64,000 bases of DNA from Tubiluchus corallicola. Lineage: Eukaryota; Priapulida; Priapulimorpha; Priapulimorphida; Tubiluchidae. The DNA lies in the NCBI GenBank assembly GCA_030141605.1, contig JAQGDQ010000412.1, positions 142,493-206,492 of the forward strand, given 5' to 3'. Position 1 is the stretch's first letter. Each line of letters starts with the position of its first letter. Shown one piece after another: positions 23,095 through 36,360 of the stretch. Both the position numbers and the translations under genes were made by a program. The notes beneath the pieces were generated by a model. It saw only the letters and a program-made list of their open reading frames with translations, was not told the DNA's origin and ran no database searches.

Positions 23095-23860
23095 ATAAAT
23101 ATAGAGGCTTCCACCAATGACGTCATTTTTGTTGAAACAAAAACTAGCGCACTCTCAATCTTCACCAGAAGTATAATTTTTTATCTTGAAGTATTTTTTT
23201 GAAGTATATATATATATATACTGATTATATTATTAAACATTATAACCTGGCCTTACTATTTATTTTAGTAACTACATAAGCCTGTAAATTTCGATATACA
23301 TACAGCTGATCTGGAAAGAGACGGTAAAGTATTTGGGTTGTGATATTTTGACAAGTGATAGTTTTCTACGGATGTTTCAAGGGTAAAAAGGAAATTTAAT
23401 GGTTCCATGAATAATGTTCTCTCAAGTATGGGCTATAATCGTAATGTCATAGTAGCCAAGACTCTGATCAATACATATTGTCTACCAATTTTGTTATACG
23501 GCTGCAAAATTGGGGGTATCAAACAACGAAGTTAATGCCATTAGGTGAAAGTGGAAAACTTATAGAAAATATTCGGTTTTAGACAAAGTGAAAGCGTGAA
23601 ATTGTTAATGTATTTTTGTGGCACAATGCCTGCGAATTATTTAATAGATAGTCGAAAGTGAGAAAAATTGCAAAGTCTTGCACATTGAGAATTCCAAAGC
23701 TATGCTACTATGTAAATAACAGCCAAGTAAATTTAATATTTAAATATGGTTGTACTGTAGATCTAAACGAAAATGTAAAATTAAAGGTTAAGAACTCATT
23801 TAAAGATTGTTTTAAGATACCAATTATAGCTTCTTATAACACTGTATATTGAAATATAAT
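23095..23860 (+). mobile_element. LINE fragment, second copy with longer 3' part
   Basis: The stretch 23095-23520 matches 15847-16253, including the LINTYCLPILLYGCK reverse transcriptase tail. It continues to about 23850 with sequence compatible with the remaining C-terminal end of such a protein, interrupted by stops. It is non-functional. Confidence 0.55.
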
Positions 23861-23872
23861 TATAACTCATAA

Positions 23873-23889
23873 CAATAATAATAATAATG

Positions 23890-23979
<90 letters not shown>

Positions 23980-24110
23980 TAAATACTATATATTATTCTA
24001 ATATATATATATATTAGATATGCAATATGTATAACTATATATATATATATATTATGCAATATATTATTATGATTATTATTATTATTACTATTATGAGTTA
24101 ATATATATAT
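23873..24110. repeat. (TAA)n and (TA)n microsatellite
   Basis: A pure taa tract of about 105 bp is followed by tata-rich and tattat-rich patches up to about 24110. Confidence 0.9.
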
Positions 24111-24477
24111 TACAGGCCTATATAGTGACGTAAATAAATGGTAAGCCCAGGTTATAATGTTTAATAATACAATCAATAATGTACGAAGACTCAATGAGTC
24201 AAATTCTGTTTGCAAATTTGAAAAGAAAACATTCGCTGATGCCTGAATTTTTAGCTGAAAATAGAGCAACAAAACTATGTTTCTGTGTCACGCCTTATTT
24301 CTGCGTCTAAACTCTCACTGCTTGTCATTGAAATTTACGGTTTTCCATTCCGCTTGTTGATCTGTTTTAGCTGGAGGCGACGATAGCGTAGTTATCGTGC
24401 ATCCAAGGTTGCTATGCTGCTTATTGGTTGCACGGCATTAGTAAAAGTGTTAGTAAAGTGACAGATCGATATGTAGA
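24111..24477. other. 5' flank of the first 3-O-sulfotransferase gene
   Basis: No other gene is seen. The sequence just before the ATG has no obvious promoter motif that I can defend. Confidence 0.4.
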
Positions 24478-25497
24478 ATGTTTCAACGTTTTGAAGTCAG
24501 AATGTATCTGAAGAGTGTTACAGTTTTTGCAACAAGAGTAGCATTTGCGATAGTGATAATATTCTGTTGCGTTTTTCTTGCTAAAACTTACTGGTTGTCT
24601 GTGAAACGTCTCCCTCAAGAGCTAAATGTATTCGCCGAAAAGGCTTGGACGAAAAGTATTACGAATTCTACCGTGACTGTGCAGAGAGAGTATGTGGAGT
24701 ATAAAAGTGAAAGAACTGATTGTGCACCTGGTACTCGGCGCCGACTACCCCAGTGTATTATAATCGGATTTCGAAAATGTGGGACTTTAGCCCTGTTGAG
24801 CATGTTGAAACTGCATCCTCGCATAGCTGTTCGAGATTGGTTTCCGATAGAGGTGCATTATTTTAACTACAAAAATCGTAAAGGTTTGAAATGGTACAAG
24901 GACGCCATGCCATGTTCGACGAGCAACCAAATTACCATAGAAAAAAGTCCAACGTATGTTTTCAGCCCAAGAGTTCCAGAAAGAATAAAAACGCTGCTCC
25001 CCGGTGCTAAAATTCTTGTTGTAGTTCGAGAGCCTTTTCAAAGAACTGTTTCGGCTTTCCTAGCATTCGGAAAACGGAAAAACCAAACGTTTGAGCAGTA
25101 TATAAATTCCCGTGGGTCTCCTAATCCCTTACAGGAAGGAAAATATGTGACTTATATTGAAAAGTGGTTGAAAGTTTTTCCTAAAAAGCAATTTCACATT
25201 GTATCAGGAGACGAGTTAGTCGAGAACCCAATAAGTGAACTAAGAAAAGTTGAAACTTTTCTGAACTTGGATCATTTGATACCTGAAGATGCATTTGTCT
25301 ACAGAAATGATAAAGGATTTTATTGTTTCCATGAAAGGACCGAAAAAACGTTTAGTAAAGAAGTCACTTGTTTGGGGAAGAGTAAAGGAAGAAAACATCC
25401 GGAAGTGCCAGAAGACCTGGAAAAACGACTAAAACAAATTTTTCAGCCGTATAATGAACAGTTGTACAAAATAGCAAACCGATCATTTCATTGGTAA
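24478..25497 (+). CDS. Heparan sulfate glucosamine 3-O-sulfotransferase, copy A
   Basis: This is an intronless gene for 339 residues, a type II Golgi enzyme that transfers sulfate from PAPS to the 3-OH of glucosamine in heparan sulfate. Visible: membrane anchor at about 20-37; variable stem; 5'-phosphosulfate loop CIIIGFRKCGTLALLSML at 93-110; catalytic Glu125 in EVHYFN; IEKSPTY at 154-160; 3'-phosphate site VREPFQRTVS at 183-192; Cys283 and Cys298, the usual disulfide; KGRKHPEV near 303-310; C-terminal NRSFHW. The start MFQ.F is shared with the other copies. Compared with vertebrate enzymes, the Arg after the loop (GGTRAL) is Leu and the Asp of EVHFFD is Asn. aataaa lies about 190 bp after the stop. 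The family is secure; the exact acceptor specificity is not. Confidence 0.92.
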   Translation: MFQRFEVRMYLKSVTVFATRVAFAIVIIFCCVFLAKTYWLSVKRLPQELNVFAEKAWTKSITNSTVTVQREYVEYKSERTDCAPGTRRRLPQCIIIGFRKCGTLALLSMLKLHPRIAVRDWFPIEVHYFNYKNRKGLKWYKDAMPCSTSNQITIEKSPTYVFSPRVPERIKTLLPGAKILVVVREPFQRTVSAFLAFGKRKNQTFEQYINSRGSPNPLQEGKYVTYIEKWLKVFPKKQFHIVSGDELVENPISELRKVETFLNLDHLIPEDAFVYRNDKGFYCFHERTEKTFSKEVTCLGKSKGRKHPEVPEDLEKRLKQIFQPYNEQLYKIANRSFHW

Positions 25498-25879
25498 CCA
25501 TGGTGACTTTCTTCAGAAATTGATTTTGAATTAACCCTGCTTCCAAACCATGTGTACTCTCTTGATCAGATAGGTATAGTGTAAAATGGGCTAATGTTGC
25601 ACAAAACTGGCTTTTTTCAGGTTTCTATCCATGTTTTTACAATCTTCTACGTATGACGCCTGATAAATTAATGCTTTGCTGCTAATAAATCAGAAAGTAC
25701 AGAAAAGGGGACAGCCGCATAAAATGTAAAGTGGTGTGATAATTAAATTCTTTGGTACATCATTTCAAAATTAGGGTAATGTCGGAAACTTGCATGTAAA
25801 ATCCGACAGTTTGGCAGAGTAACGTCGCACCTAATTAACAGCTTTGTGGGTATGCCTTTTAAAGTCTTTTAATGGAAAA

Positions 25880-26220
25880 CCGGACGATTGTTTAGACTCA
25901 ATCTCATTTTAATTTACCGTCCAAAATATACATTTCCTTGCCTATAAAAGTTAACAATTGTTCCTTATATTTGAATAATTAGCTTAGAAAGTTAATTAAC
26001 GGCAATAGAACACAGCTATTGCTTACGTCAGAAACTAACCACAGTTCGGACAGTGGCAGGTATCTTCTCTTGCGCGTGAAGCACATTTGCATCAGTGTTA
26101 CAGTACTGTTTAAACGCGTTATGTCACGAAAATGAGCTTTACGTCATATGACGTCAGAAACTAACACTGCAGTTCATGATCATGGTTATCACGGTACCGC
26201 CTTCTATTTGTCGATCATGC
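25880..26220 (-). repeat. Interspersed repeat, inverted copy of 60105-60430
   Basis: Reversed, it matches the copy in the cytosolic sulfotransferase intron over about 330 bp, with gttaattaactttctaagct, ggacagtaaattaaaatgag and a tctgacgtcatatgatg segment. No open frame. Confidence 0.65.
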
Positions 26221-27590
26221 GAAAAAGGCGCCGCTGCCAATCTTAGTAGATTCACTGAGCCGTGCACAGCTTTGAAAGTTTAATCAAATTTGAGTATCCG
26301 AGGTAATTATTATTTAATCTAAGCTTTGATTTAAAAAAAGCTATTGTAGTTTTCAATATTTTAGAGCATTTTTTATTCTGAACTAATTTCTACTCAGTCA
26401 TCCCTTAAATGGTTTGCGACATTAAGATTGATCAGTCACGACACAAGAGAGATGTTATAGGATTGCATAGGCAAGCGCGAATATTTTCTCCGTGTTGGCG
26501 TGACACATCACATTTAATCATAACTCCACAGTTTTCCTTTCTTATTCTTTAAGTTTTTTTATATTTTTATCATTTTTATCAGCCGTTTTGATAACAGTTT
26601 TCTCCCAATGCTTCTAAAACGATAAAGACCACATAATTTTTACAATTTAGCCAAAAACCCATCTTGTTTACATTTGCATTAGCCTAGACCTCTGGTAAAG
26701 TCCGACACTGCTTCAATGTGTTGTATAACAAACAAACAAATATGGTGCTTTACAAAGTGTGGCAGCAAAGACGCATCAGTGAAGATGCAACTTACAAAAT
26801 AAACCATTTCTGAAAAGGATGTCGTAAACAATTAATGCGTTAGCTCTGTTTATCAGCAAATTAAAAGATTAAGAATAAACGTTCTCAATGAGTGAGCATG
26901 TATGTTCACGACCATACGGCTGTCAGAAGACGAATTGGTAGATAATGGTGAATAAGCTAGTCTAAAGATTTGATGTGCCATATAATTATAGTGAAAGGAA
27001 AAACCAATGTCCAGGTTATTTAATGGGTTTTAGGAAAACGTAAAACTCATTGCCCGACATTAGTATCGGAAACTCATTTCCGAAGGAAACAAATTAATAT
27101 TTGCTCTGTATAGCAGGTTGAATTAACTTTAATATTTAATTAGTTTATTGTCTAACTTCTGTAGATCACTTTCAAAGTCTGGACTCCAATTGTCAATCTC
27201 CTCATGCAGTCATACAGCTAATTTTTTATGCATTAACCATCTGCCTATTCATTTTACCTCAGATAATCAAAAATCGCTCTGTCATTTTTTAATGACTTCA
27301 TTATACATTCGCTTGCTTACGCGCGATTATAACACAAAACTTATTTACAATGTAATTTTTTATTCCGGTTGTTTTTTCCCGCATGAAACGCTTTTTGTTA
27401 TGTAAATTATAACTTCTGTATTCCTGTGCATAAAAAATTAACACCCAATTTAATATACTTCAATATACCAATATATAGATAAACCTGATTCTCAGTTCTA
27501 TTATTTACATGATAATTTATTTTTGACTGCCTAAGAATTATGCTTTTGTGTTATAAAGTATATTTCAGGTGCCATTGTTCTTATGTTTCT
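26221..27590. other. No gene recognised
   Basis: This is AT-rich sequence without coding signature, tandem repeat or recognisable element. Confidence 0.4.
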
Positions 27591-28639
<1,049 letters not shown>

Positions 28640-29278
28640 CCACATTATCACGTTCCAGTCTTATTGTTCTTTTACATCAAGACTGAGTACTTTATGATTG
28701 CCACCAAATTCCACATTATCACGTTTCAGTCTTATTGTTCTTTTACATCAAGACTGAGTACTTTATGATTGCCACCAAATTCCACATTATCACGTTCCAG
28801 TCTTATTGTTCTTTTACATCAAGACTGAGTACTTTATGATTGCCACCAAATTCCACATTATCACGTTCCAGTCTTATTGTTCTTTTACATCAAGACTGAG
28901 TACTTTATGATTGCCACCAAATTCCACATTATCACGTTCCAGTCTTATTGTTCTTTTACATCAAGACTGAGTACTTTATGATTGCCACCAAATTCCTCAT
29001 TATCACGTTCCAGTCTTATTGTTCTTTTACATCAAGACTGAGTACTTTATGATTGCCACCAAATTCCACATTATCACGTTTCAGTCTTATTGTTCTTTTA
29101 CATCAAGACTGAGTACTTTATGATTGCCACCAAATTCCACATTATCACGTTCCAGTCTTATTGTTCTTTTACATCAAGACTGAGTACTTTATGATTGCCA
29201 CCAAATTCCACATTATCACGTTCCAGTCTTATTGTTCTTTTACATCAAGACTGAGTACTTTATGATTGCCACCAAATT
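28640..29278. repeat. 71-bp tandem repeat, 9 copies
   Basis: Nine almost identical 71-bp units begin ccacattatcacgttccag. Each contains an inverted repeat cagtctt...aagactg separated by about 17 bp, able to fold into a small stem-loop. Unit divergence is only one or two bases, so the array is young or homogenised. Confidence 0.95.
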
Positions 29279-30055
29279 TCGTCTTTGAATCTATGTAGTT
29301 TGTAGCTTATTTTTACTGACAGCAAATTTGACAAAAATTTCATATTTTACGAATACAGGCAATTCGACAAAATAATTTATACAGATAAACGCCATAACTT
29401 TTAATTTTTGTTAGTACGAAAAGTTGGACAACAAATATTTCAAAGGCGGAAGCTATAACGTTAAAATTTACGTAGTTAGAATATGTTTAACAAAAGCTAG
29501 AATTTCCGTTCAATATTTATTCACTTAAAATAACTCCAAATGTCGGCTGGCATCATTACTGTAAGATATCGAGGTTGTAAGATAAAATATTATAATTGAC
29601 GCGCTGTACAGTAAAAGAAAATTTCAACACGTTATAATCAACGTTTATGTAAATTGGGAAAACGTTATGAACCATTTTTAAATAAATAATTAGTCACTGA
29701 CGCGTTCTGAAATATCGTGTTCCCCTCGACTAGGCCTTGCTACCTCAACTTGGCAACGCCACTGCTAGCCAATGCATAATATGCACAAGCAGCAAAAATG
29801 TAGTGTTTGAAAATACAGCCCTTTGCAAACAATAGGTAATGCCAATATGTAGTTTATGTTATTAGCTAGCCCTATTGAATGTCATGTAAACACGGGCTGT
29901 GCAAATTAAAATCAGAGCTGATTTTTTGTGACTGAGTTGTGCATGGTTGTAGTCATGGTGGCCTGTTACATAGCTAGAGGTGATGATCTGCTTGTTCCGA
30001 AGTAAGTCTCAAAAACTGAGTTACATAAACGTCAACTAACAAGAAATATTGCACG
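29279..30055. other. 5' flank of the broken 3-O-sulfotransferase
   Basis: AT-rich sequence; no gene or repeat recognised. Confidence 0.4.
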
Positions 30056-31452
30056 ATGTTTCAATGTTTTAGTGTTCGATCTTTATCAACAAAAGCACCA
30101 GCCGTGATAGTGATGGTATTCTGTTGCATTTTGTTTCTTAAGACTTTGTGGTTTTAAACGGTCAAAAATGGCACGAAAAAAATTGGTGCAAGTTCATCTC
30201 AGGTTTCAGATTTTATTCCTTCTGTTAGTGTCTCTGAGAGGAATTTATAACAACTTCAAAAGTCTCAGTTGAATTTTCATGTAAACCACTGATCTTTATT
30301 TCTGCAACATTTAAAACAAAAAAAATAGAAAGGTAAAGGTGACTAACATTGGCTAATTTAGTTAGATTGTTAATGAATAATGAATCAATGAATAAATCAA
30401 AATCGAAATAAAAATTAATAGAAGTAAACTTACATCGTTGCGGCATACATCTAAATGAAAAATTTCACTAGCTTGTACAAGACATGTTCACTCATTCAAC
30501 AGAACAGCATAATGCCAAACATAACTAGGTCAGTGCACACACTTTAAACTTTCTAACTAGATGGAGCCACCTTTGCTACAAAATTAAAATTTATTGTCAG
30601 GTTCACCCTGGCCTTAACACCTTCAATCATCAAGGAAGGAAGTATATGCTGAGTATAAAGGTAAGAGTGTGAGGTGCAAACTTGACACTCAGCAAAGACT
30701 ACCTCAGTGTATTATAATCGGATTTCGAAAATGTGGAACCTTTGCCCTGTTGAGCATGTTGAAACTGCATCCTGAAATAGCTGTCCGAGATTGGCAACCT
30801 GTAGAGGTTGATTACTTTAACTTTCATTATGACAGAGGTTTAAAATGGTATGAAGAAGCCATGCCATGCTCAACGAGAAACCAAATTACTATAGAAAAAA
30901 GTCCAAAATATATAATTACTGCAGGTGTGGCAGAAAAGATAAAAAAAGGATCTTCCGCGGGCCACAATTCTCGTCTTAGTTCGGGAGCCCTTTCAAAGGA
31001 TCGTGTCACTTTTCTTAGAACGTGGAAGATTGAAAAACCAAACATTTTTAGAATTTATAACTTCTGAAGCCGAACCTCATCCCGTAGATGAAGGAAAGTA
31101 CGTGACTTATATAGGAAAGTGGTTGAAGGTTTTTCCTAGAGAGCAACTTCACATTGTATTAGAAGACGAGTTAATCAAAAACCCGATAAGTGAACTGAAA
31201 AGAATTGAAACTTTTCTGAACTTGGATCATTTGATACCTGAAGATGCATTTGTATACAGAAATGATAAAGGATTTTATTGTTTCCACGAAAGGACCGAAA
31301 AAACGTTTAGTAAAGAAGTCACTTGTTTGGGGAAGAGTAAAGGAAGAAAGCGTCCGGAAGTGCCGGAAGAACTGGAGAAACGACTAAAACAAATTTTTCA
31401 ATCGTATAATGTACAGTTGTACAAAATTGCAAACCGAACATTTAGATGGTAA
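30056..31452 (+). pseudogene. Broken heparan sulfate 3-O-sulfotransferase copy
   Basis: The N-terminal end starts at 30056 (MFQCF, then the membrane anchor VIVMVFCCILFLKTLW), but a TAA stop follows at 30155-30157. About 30240-30618 is an inserted interspersed element (the same as at 15420-15775). The gene resumes with VYAEYKGKS and carries CIIIGFRKCGTFALLSML. The catalytic motif reads EVDYFN, with the His of EVH changed to Asp. A run of seven A at about 30942-30949, against six in the 17829 copy, shifts the frame after AEKIKK. The rest (31003-31452) is open and ends NRTFRW. These are three independent disabling lesions. A sequencing error could explain only the homopolymer one. Confidence 0.9.
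30240..30618. mobile_element. Interspersed element inserted in a sulfotransferase pseudogene
   Basis: It matches 15420-15775: cactgatctttatttctgca, cttacatcgttg, agatggagccacctt, and the end gtcaggttcaccctggcctt. It splits the stem-coding region of the pseudogene. The flanks aacaacttca on the left and aacaccttca on the right might be a target duplication with one mismatch. Confidence 0.65.
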
Positions 31453-31557
31453 TCTACACAGCTTCAAAAGTTGGTTAGCAAGTAATCCTATTTTCTAGAC
31501 ACGTAGCTCTGGGCATTGTGTCAAAAACATACACACACACACACACACACACACGCA

Positions 31558-31608
<51 letters not shown>

Positions 31609-33312
31609 CTAAAGTTTCGTCAAAAAGGATGTTCGCACAATGTGATTATTTTTTTAATTTACTTTGATTATTGGCAGTTAAGCGTTTATCATACTCACGT
31701 TAAAAGAATTTCCTGTTTGTTTTCATTTTAAAACTCCCGCGAGACTGTCACGGCGGCGCCATATTACATGGCGTCACAGATCCACAACACCAATCTTTAT
31801 AGTACACGTGCTCAGAACTCACTGCGAGTCTGTTCGAGTGATGTCATGCCACGTGATCAGTCACATGCTGGCTTTTCAATTGGCGGATTAAATGTAACAT
31901 GTCTGCGCCAACGTTTACTGCAGCGGTTGAATATTTTACAAAAATGGGAGTAAATGCGAAACCGCGAGTACTTTACTCGCTTAAGATTATACTTAGGTGA
32001 TATAATTTTTTGTTTCGAATTTTCTGAGGCTTACTTAGGTTGGCCATTTTCTTGTCCTTTAATTAAGTTCGACGCTTGTTGCAAATGACGACTGGCCATT
32101 AACCCTTTCATGCACAAATTTTTTAGCACAAAAATTTGCATATTCATACCACCCCATTTTTAAATGGTCATATCATGAAAACTAAAAGACGAAAACATAT
32201 TGTGTAACTGACTTTTTTGTAGCATTTTAATTGCTTTTTTAAAATATGGAAAAATATTTGACAGAAATTATAACGTGCAGCAATGGTAGTTAGTTATACT
32301 TCAAAACAAAAACAGAAAAGAATCAATATTTCACTAGTTCGAGTAACGTAAATCACAGAACAACTGCTACAATGGAATATTTTACAAAAATATTGTGTTG
32401 ATGGCTTTTGCAAAAGGGCAATGCTACATTTTACACAACTGCAATCTTAAGATGATTCATCTGTACAATATTTAATATAAATTACATTGATTAGTAATTA
32501 GCATTTATAAGTAATGTATGTGTACAGCAGGTCAAATAATATAACATTTAGTTGATTACGAGATCTAGCAACCTTGCATTATTATGATCTCTTTCACTTC
32601 ATTATCACAAAAGGCCTGTATTGTCCATTCACCAAGTGTCCAAAAGAGTTCACAGCACATAAAATCAGTTTCATTAATACTAGCAACACTCTTAAACTTT
32701 ACTGAATTAACGAGTACATGATTCTTTCCCATTGTTGTTATGCTTGTATTATCATTTAAAATAGACAATAAAATAGACAACAGCTGCCCGTGCTAGGCCT
32801 TCTCTTATGCGGAAACCTTCCCTGCTTTTGTGATGTTCACATTTTTAAGTCCTAATTTTTATTTCATTTGCAGTTGCAGTTTCCTGTTTTACTTGGTTAG
32901 TTGCAAATGGCTTCTTTGCTGATGTGACAGACTTTTCTAACTAATTTCAATATCTATGGGCCACTATGGCCTTGATTTCTTTCATTTAAATCTGTGCCTA
33001 CTTTTCTAGTTTGTCTTACACTGATTGCACATTGTCTTATTTACGTCGTAAATTCTTTAGCAACGATTTTTTTCATCTGATTTAATTGTTGCATTGCCAC
33101 GTTTGACTTGTGTTATTTGCGTAGCCATTTTTCTTGATTGTTGATAACAGCATTGTTTGCATTTAGAACTTACAAGGTTCTGCTGAAAATCGTATGAACA
33201 ATGCAGAAACTTATCCTTGTTCAAGCGTGTAAGTGTACAGCAAAAATTATGATGCTTTCCGTGGCCTTTGTGGTAATAAGGTTCTTTCTGTTGAACTAAA
33301 ATTTCCATAATT
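31453..33312 (+). repeat. Segmental duplication, copy B (sulfotransferase 3' flank)
   Basis: It is the counterpart of 18429-20297. It includes the AC/ACGC microsatellite at 31525-31607 and a family element ending at about 32062 with ggccattttcttgtccttta. A stretch beginning ttaaccctttcatgcac at 32099 has the start expected of a TTAA-bounded element. No gene is seen. Confidence 0.8.
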
Positions 33313-35016
33313 ATGATAGATCACGTACGGTTAGTAAGTAAATACAATTTAAATGTAAGACAACTACATGATTGTGTATATTTCAGTAGCATGCCACTTG
33401 TCAGGAAATCGCACATATATTTCCCGAAGATAAATTTAATTTATGTGTCTATAAAATCCCCTCTAAATTCTCTAGCATTTTTTCTTACTTAGTGAATTTT
33501 CCTTTAACTACAGTCTTACAATATAGCCTTGAATGTTAGACTTAGATTTGCCGTTAGAATAGGTCTGTTGGTAGTTTCCGACCATACAAGTATGCATTGC
33601 ATGAAGCCCACTATTTAGATTAATTTATGAAGGAAAAGTTTATATAAGGCCGCTCGACATGAGCAACGAGGACGACTCTCTTAGCTTTCACTGGCTAATA
33701 GAGCAAGTCCCCCTATATAGGCCTATAGTGCTAAATTATAGTTAAAATTATGGTGCACCTAAATTGAAGTTATGTTGTGCCTCATAAGGTGATTATTGTG
33801 CTTTAGTGCATTGTGCTACTTGTAATAATTATGCTATTTATGTAAATGGTAGTATGTAAGTAAACATTTATTAAACTAACGCTTTATATTTGTGAAATTT
33901 GTGATGTGTGTTCCTTGAATGAAATAATGATGTATTTTATTGTGGCCACATTTTAATCTAATCTGTTTCTCTGTGATCTTTTGAAGTAGGAAGTACGAAT
34001 GACTAAATGAAAATGATTAAATGTTCAAAGTAGTGAGACACAAACAATTAAAGAAATACATATCGAGGTTTACTTTAAAAATGGATAATCGCATAACCCT
34101 ATATTGATTACAATCATAAAAAACATTTCTGACAGTTTCAGTCCTGTTACAAATAGATTACCAGGTTAGTGTACCATAGGTTTCTCCCCTGTGTTTTATT
34201 AACGTAAAAATCACATACTATAAAACAAATTTTCGATACCACTTGTCTTTGCTAGACAGGAGTCATGTTATAGCCAAATCTGTTACTCTATTCTCAACAT
34301 TTTTGAATATGTACACAATTGGATACATTTTTGAATATGTACACTTTTTAATACAATTGGAATCACGTTTATCTCACACGATCATTTCGTTCAATGCTAT
34401 CGGTTTACTGCTGCCGTAGGTTATGTTAGCTTTCACATCACCCGCCGTAACACAGTCATCATGTTGATCAATTATACTATGAAGTGCCCCTAAAGCATTT
34501 TCGTAATCGCTTTTTATTTCCAACATTATTCTGTTTATCAAATGGCATAATGCACTGATAACCATAATAAGATCTTTTCCCAAGTGACTCTGGTTGGCAG
34601 ATTTTTATTGCAATGCATCTGTTAGTATTACTACATTTCTTAGCTAATATGTTCATGCATATGAATTGAAGCGTTTCACAGGGATCGAATTTTTAGTCAA
34701 ATATAAGTGCACAATGTTGTATGTCGTGGAGAAATATTATAATTTTATGGCTTCATAAGCCTATGTAATAGATTTCTTGTGTATCTAATAGAAATAACAT
34801 ATACTTTCTTTGTTGACCGCATTTGTAGTGTTTGAGTGGCATGTGCGCAAGTTGTGTCAGTCAAATCAACAGAGTATCGATCCTATTATTGAGCAGCAGG
34901 ACTTTACCTGGTAACGAAGCAGAATAGGCAATTGTTCTATCCCAGGCAACGGTTTAACAGTAGCTGACTTCTAATTTGGAGAAGCTTCATTTAGAAAAAC
35001 AGAGCAACAACGCAAC
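33313..35016. other. No gene recognised; 5' flank of the second intact sulfotransferase
   Basis: AT-rich sequence with a short internal duplication (catttttgaatatgtacac twice, 34298-34347). No coding signature. Confidence 0.4.
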
Positions 35017-36060
35017 ATGTTTCAGTGTTTTGAAAGCACAAAGTTTCAACAGAACGTTAGTGTTTCTGCAGCAAAGTTAGTGTTTGCGATAGTGCTAGTA
35101 TTCTATTGCATATTTTTTGCGAAAACTTTTTTGTTATCGCCGAGTTATTTGCCTCGTAAACCAATTGTATTCACTAAAAAAGTTTCAGTAAAAAGTAGTG
35201 CAAATTCATCCAGTGCTTCTCGTGATTCTACTCAGGATATTGAGAGAAGGTATGCTGAGTACAAATTTAGTAAGAGAAAGAGATGCAAACCTGGCACTAA
35301 GAGGCGATTACCTCAGTGCATTATAATCGGATTTGGAAAATGTGGAACCCTTGCCCTGCAGACAATGTTGAAACTTCATCCAAGTATAGCTGTCCGAGAC
35401 TGGAGGCCAGTAGAGGTGCATTACTTTAACCGTCACTATGATAAAGGTTTAGAATGGTACAGAGAAGCCATGCCATGCTCGACAAATGAACAAATTACCA
35501 TAGAAAAAAATCCAAGCTATGTTATAACTCCAGGCGTGGCAGAAAAGATAAGGAAAGATCTCCCTGATGCTAAATTCCTTGTTATTGTTCGAGAGCCGTT
35601 TAAAAGGACTGTGTCGCTTTACCTAGAAATTGGAAAACGGAAACACCAAACATTTGCAGAGTTTATAACTTCTAATGGAGAATTAAAACACGTAGATGAA
35701 GGAAAGTATGTGACTTATATTGAAAAGTGGTTCAAAGTTTTTCCTAGAGAGCAACTTCACATTGTCTCTGGTGACGAATTAGTCCAAAATCCAATAAGCG
35801 AACTGAGAAGAGTTGAAACTTTTCTTAATCTGGATCATCTTATACCTGAAGATGCATTTGTCTACAGAAAAGATAAAGGATTTTATTGTTTCCATGAAAG
35901 AACTAGTAAAAAAATTAGTAAAGATGTCACCTGTTTGGGGAAGGCAAAAGGCAGAAAACACCCAGCAGTATCGCAAGAACTGGAAAAACGTTTAAAACGA
36001 ATTTTTAAACCTTATAATGAAAAGTTGTACAAAATAGCAAACCGGTCGTTTCATTGGTAA
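35017..36060 (+). CDS. Heparan sulfate glucosamine 3-O-sulfotransferase, copy B
   Basis: This is an intronless gene for 347 residues, paralogous to the gene at 24478-25497 and with the same MFQ.F start. Order: membrane anchor at about 21-38; Ser-rich stem (57-72); 5'-phosphosulfate loop CIIIGFGKCGTLAL at 101-114; catalytic Glu133 in EVHYFN; IEKNPSY at 162-168; 3'-phosphate site VREPFKRTVS at 191-200; FYCFHE...TCLG disulfide pair; KGRKHPAV; C-terminus NRSFHW. In the loop the Arg of the usual RK pair is Gly, while the Lys is kept. It shares the Asn for Asp change after EVH with copy A. No lesion is visible. The protein is expected in the Golgi with its catalytic part in the lumen. Confidence 0.92.
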   Translation: MFQCFESTKFQQNVSVSAAKLVFAIVLVFYCIFFAKTFLLSPSYLPRKPIVFTKKVSVKSSANSSSASRDSTQDIERRYAEYKFSKRKRCKPGTKRRLPQCIIIGFGKCGTLALQTMLKLHPSIAVRDWRPVEVHYFNRHYDKGLEWYREAMPCSTNEQITIEKNPSYVITPGVAEKIRKDLPDAKFLVIVREPFKRTVSLYLEIGKRKHQTFAEFITSNGELKHVDEGKYVTYIEKWFKVFPREQLHIVSGDELVQNPISELRRVETFLNLDHLIPEDAFVYRKDKGFYCFHERTSKKISKDVTCLGKAKGRKHPAVSQELEKRLKRIFKPYNEKLYKIANRSFHW

Positions 36061-36360
36061 ATAAATCTTGATTAAACTAAATTGTAAATGTAGTTCAAAA
36101 TTTGTAAACATCTGAAAATAATGAAGTCATTACAATATTATGGATTTTGAACCACAAAATGTGATAATATTTCCTCGGGTTGGAAAAAGAATATGGAAAG
36201 ATCTAGATGGTGCGTTGGGAAGCTTTCCGAATGGTGATGAAACTTTCTGAGAATTTAACAAATTTAATTGAAAAACTAAAGAAACTGTTGCAGCTCAATA
36301 TCTAAAAATTCCTGTTGTAGAGTTAGTCCCTGTTAGTGTGACCAAGAATGCTCAAACACT
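36061..36360. other. 3' flank of the second intact sulfotransferase
   Basis: No gene is seen. The nearest aataaa overlaps the stop codon and is too close to serve; another processing signal is not obvious. Confidence 0.35.

Noticed and set aside
28640-29278. CRISPR array
   Set aside because: The whole 71-bp unit is repeated with no unique spacers, and the organism is an animal.
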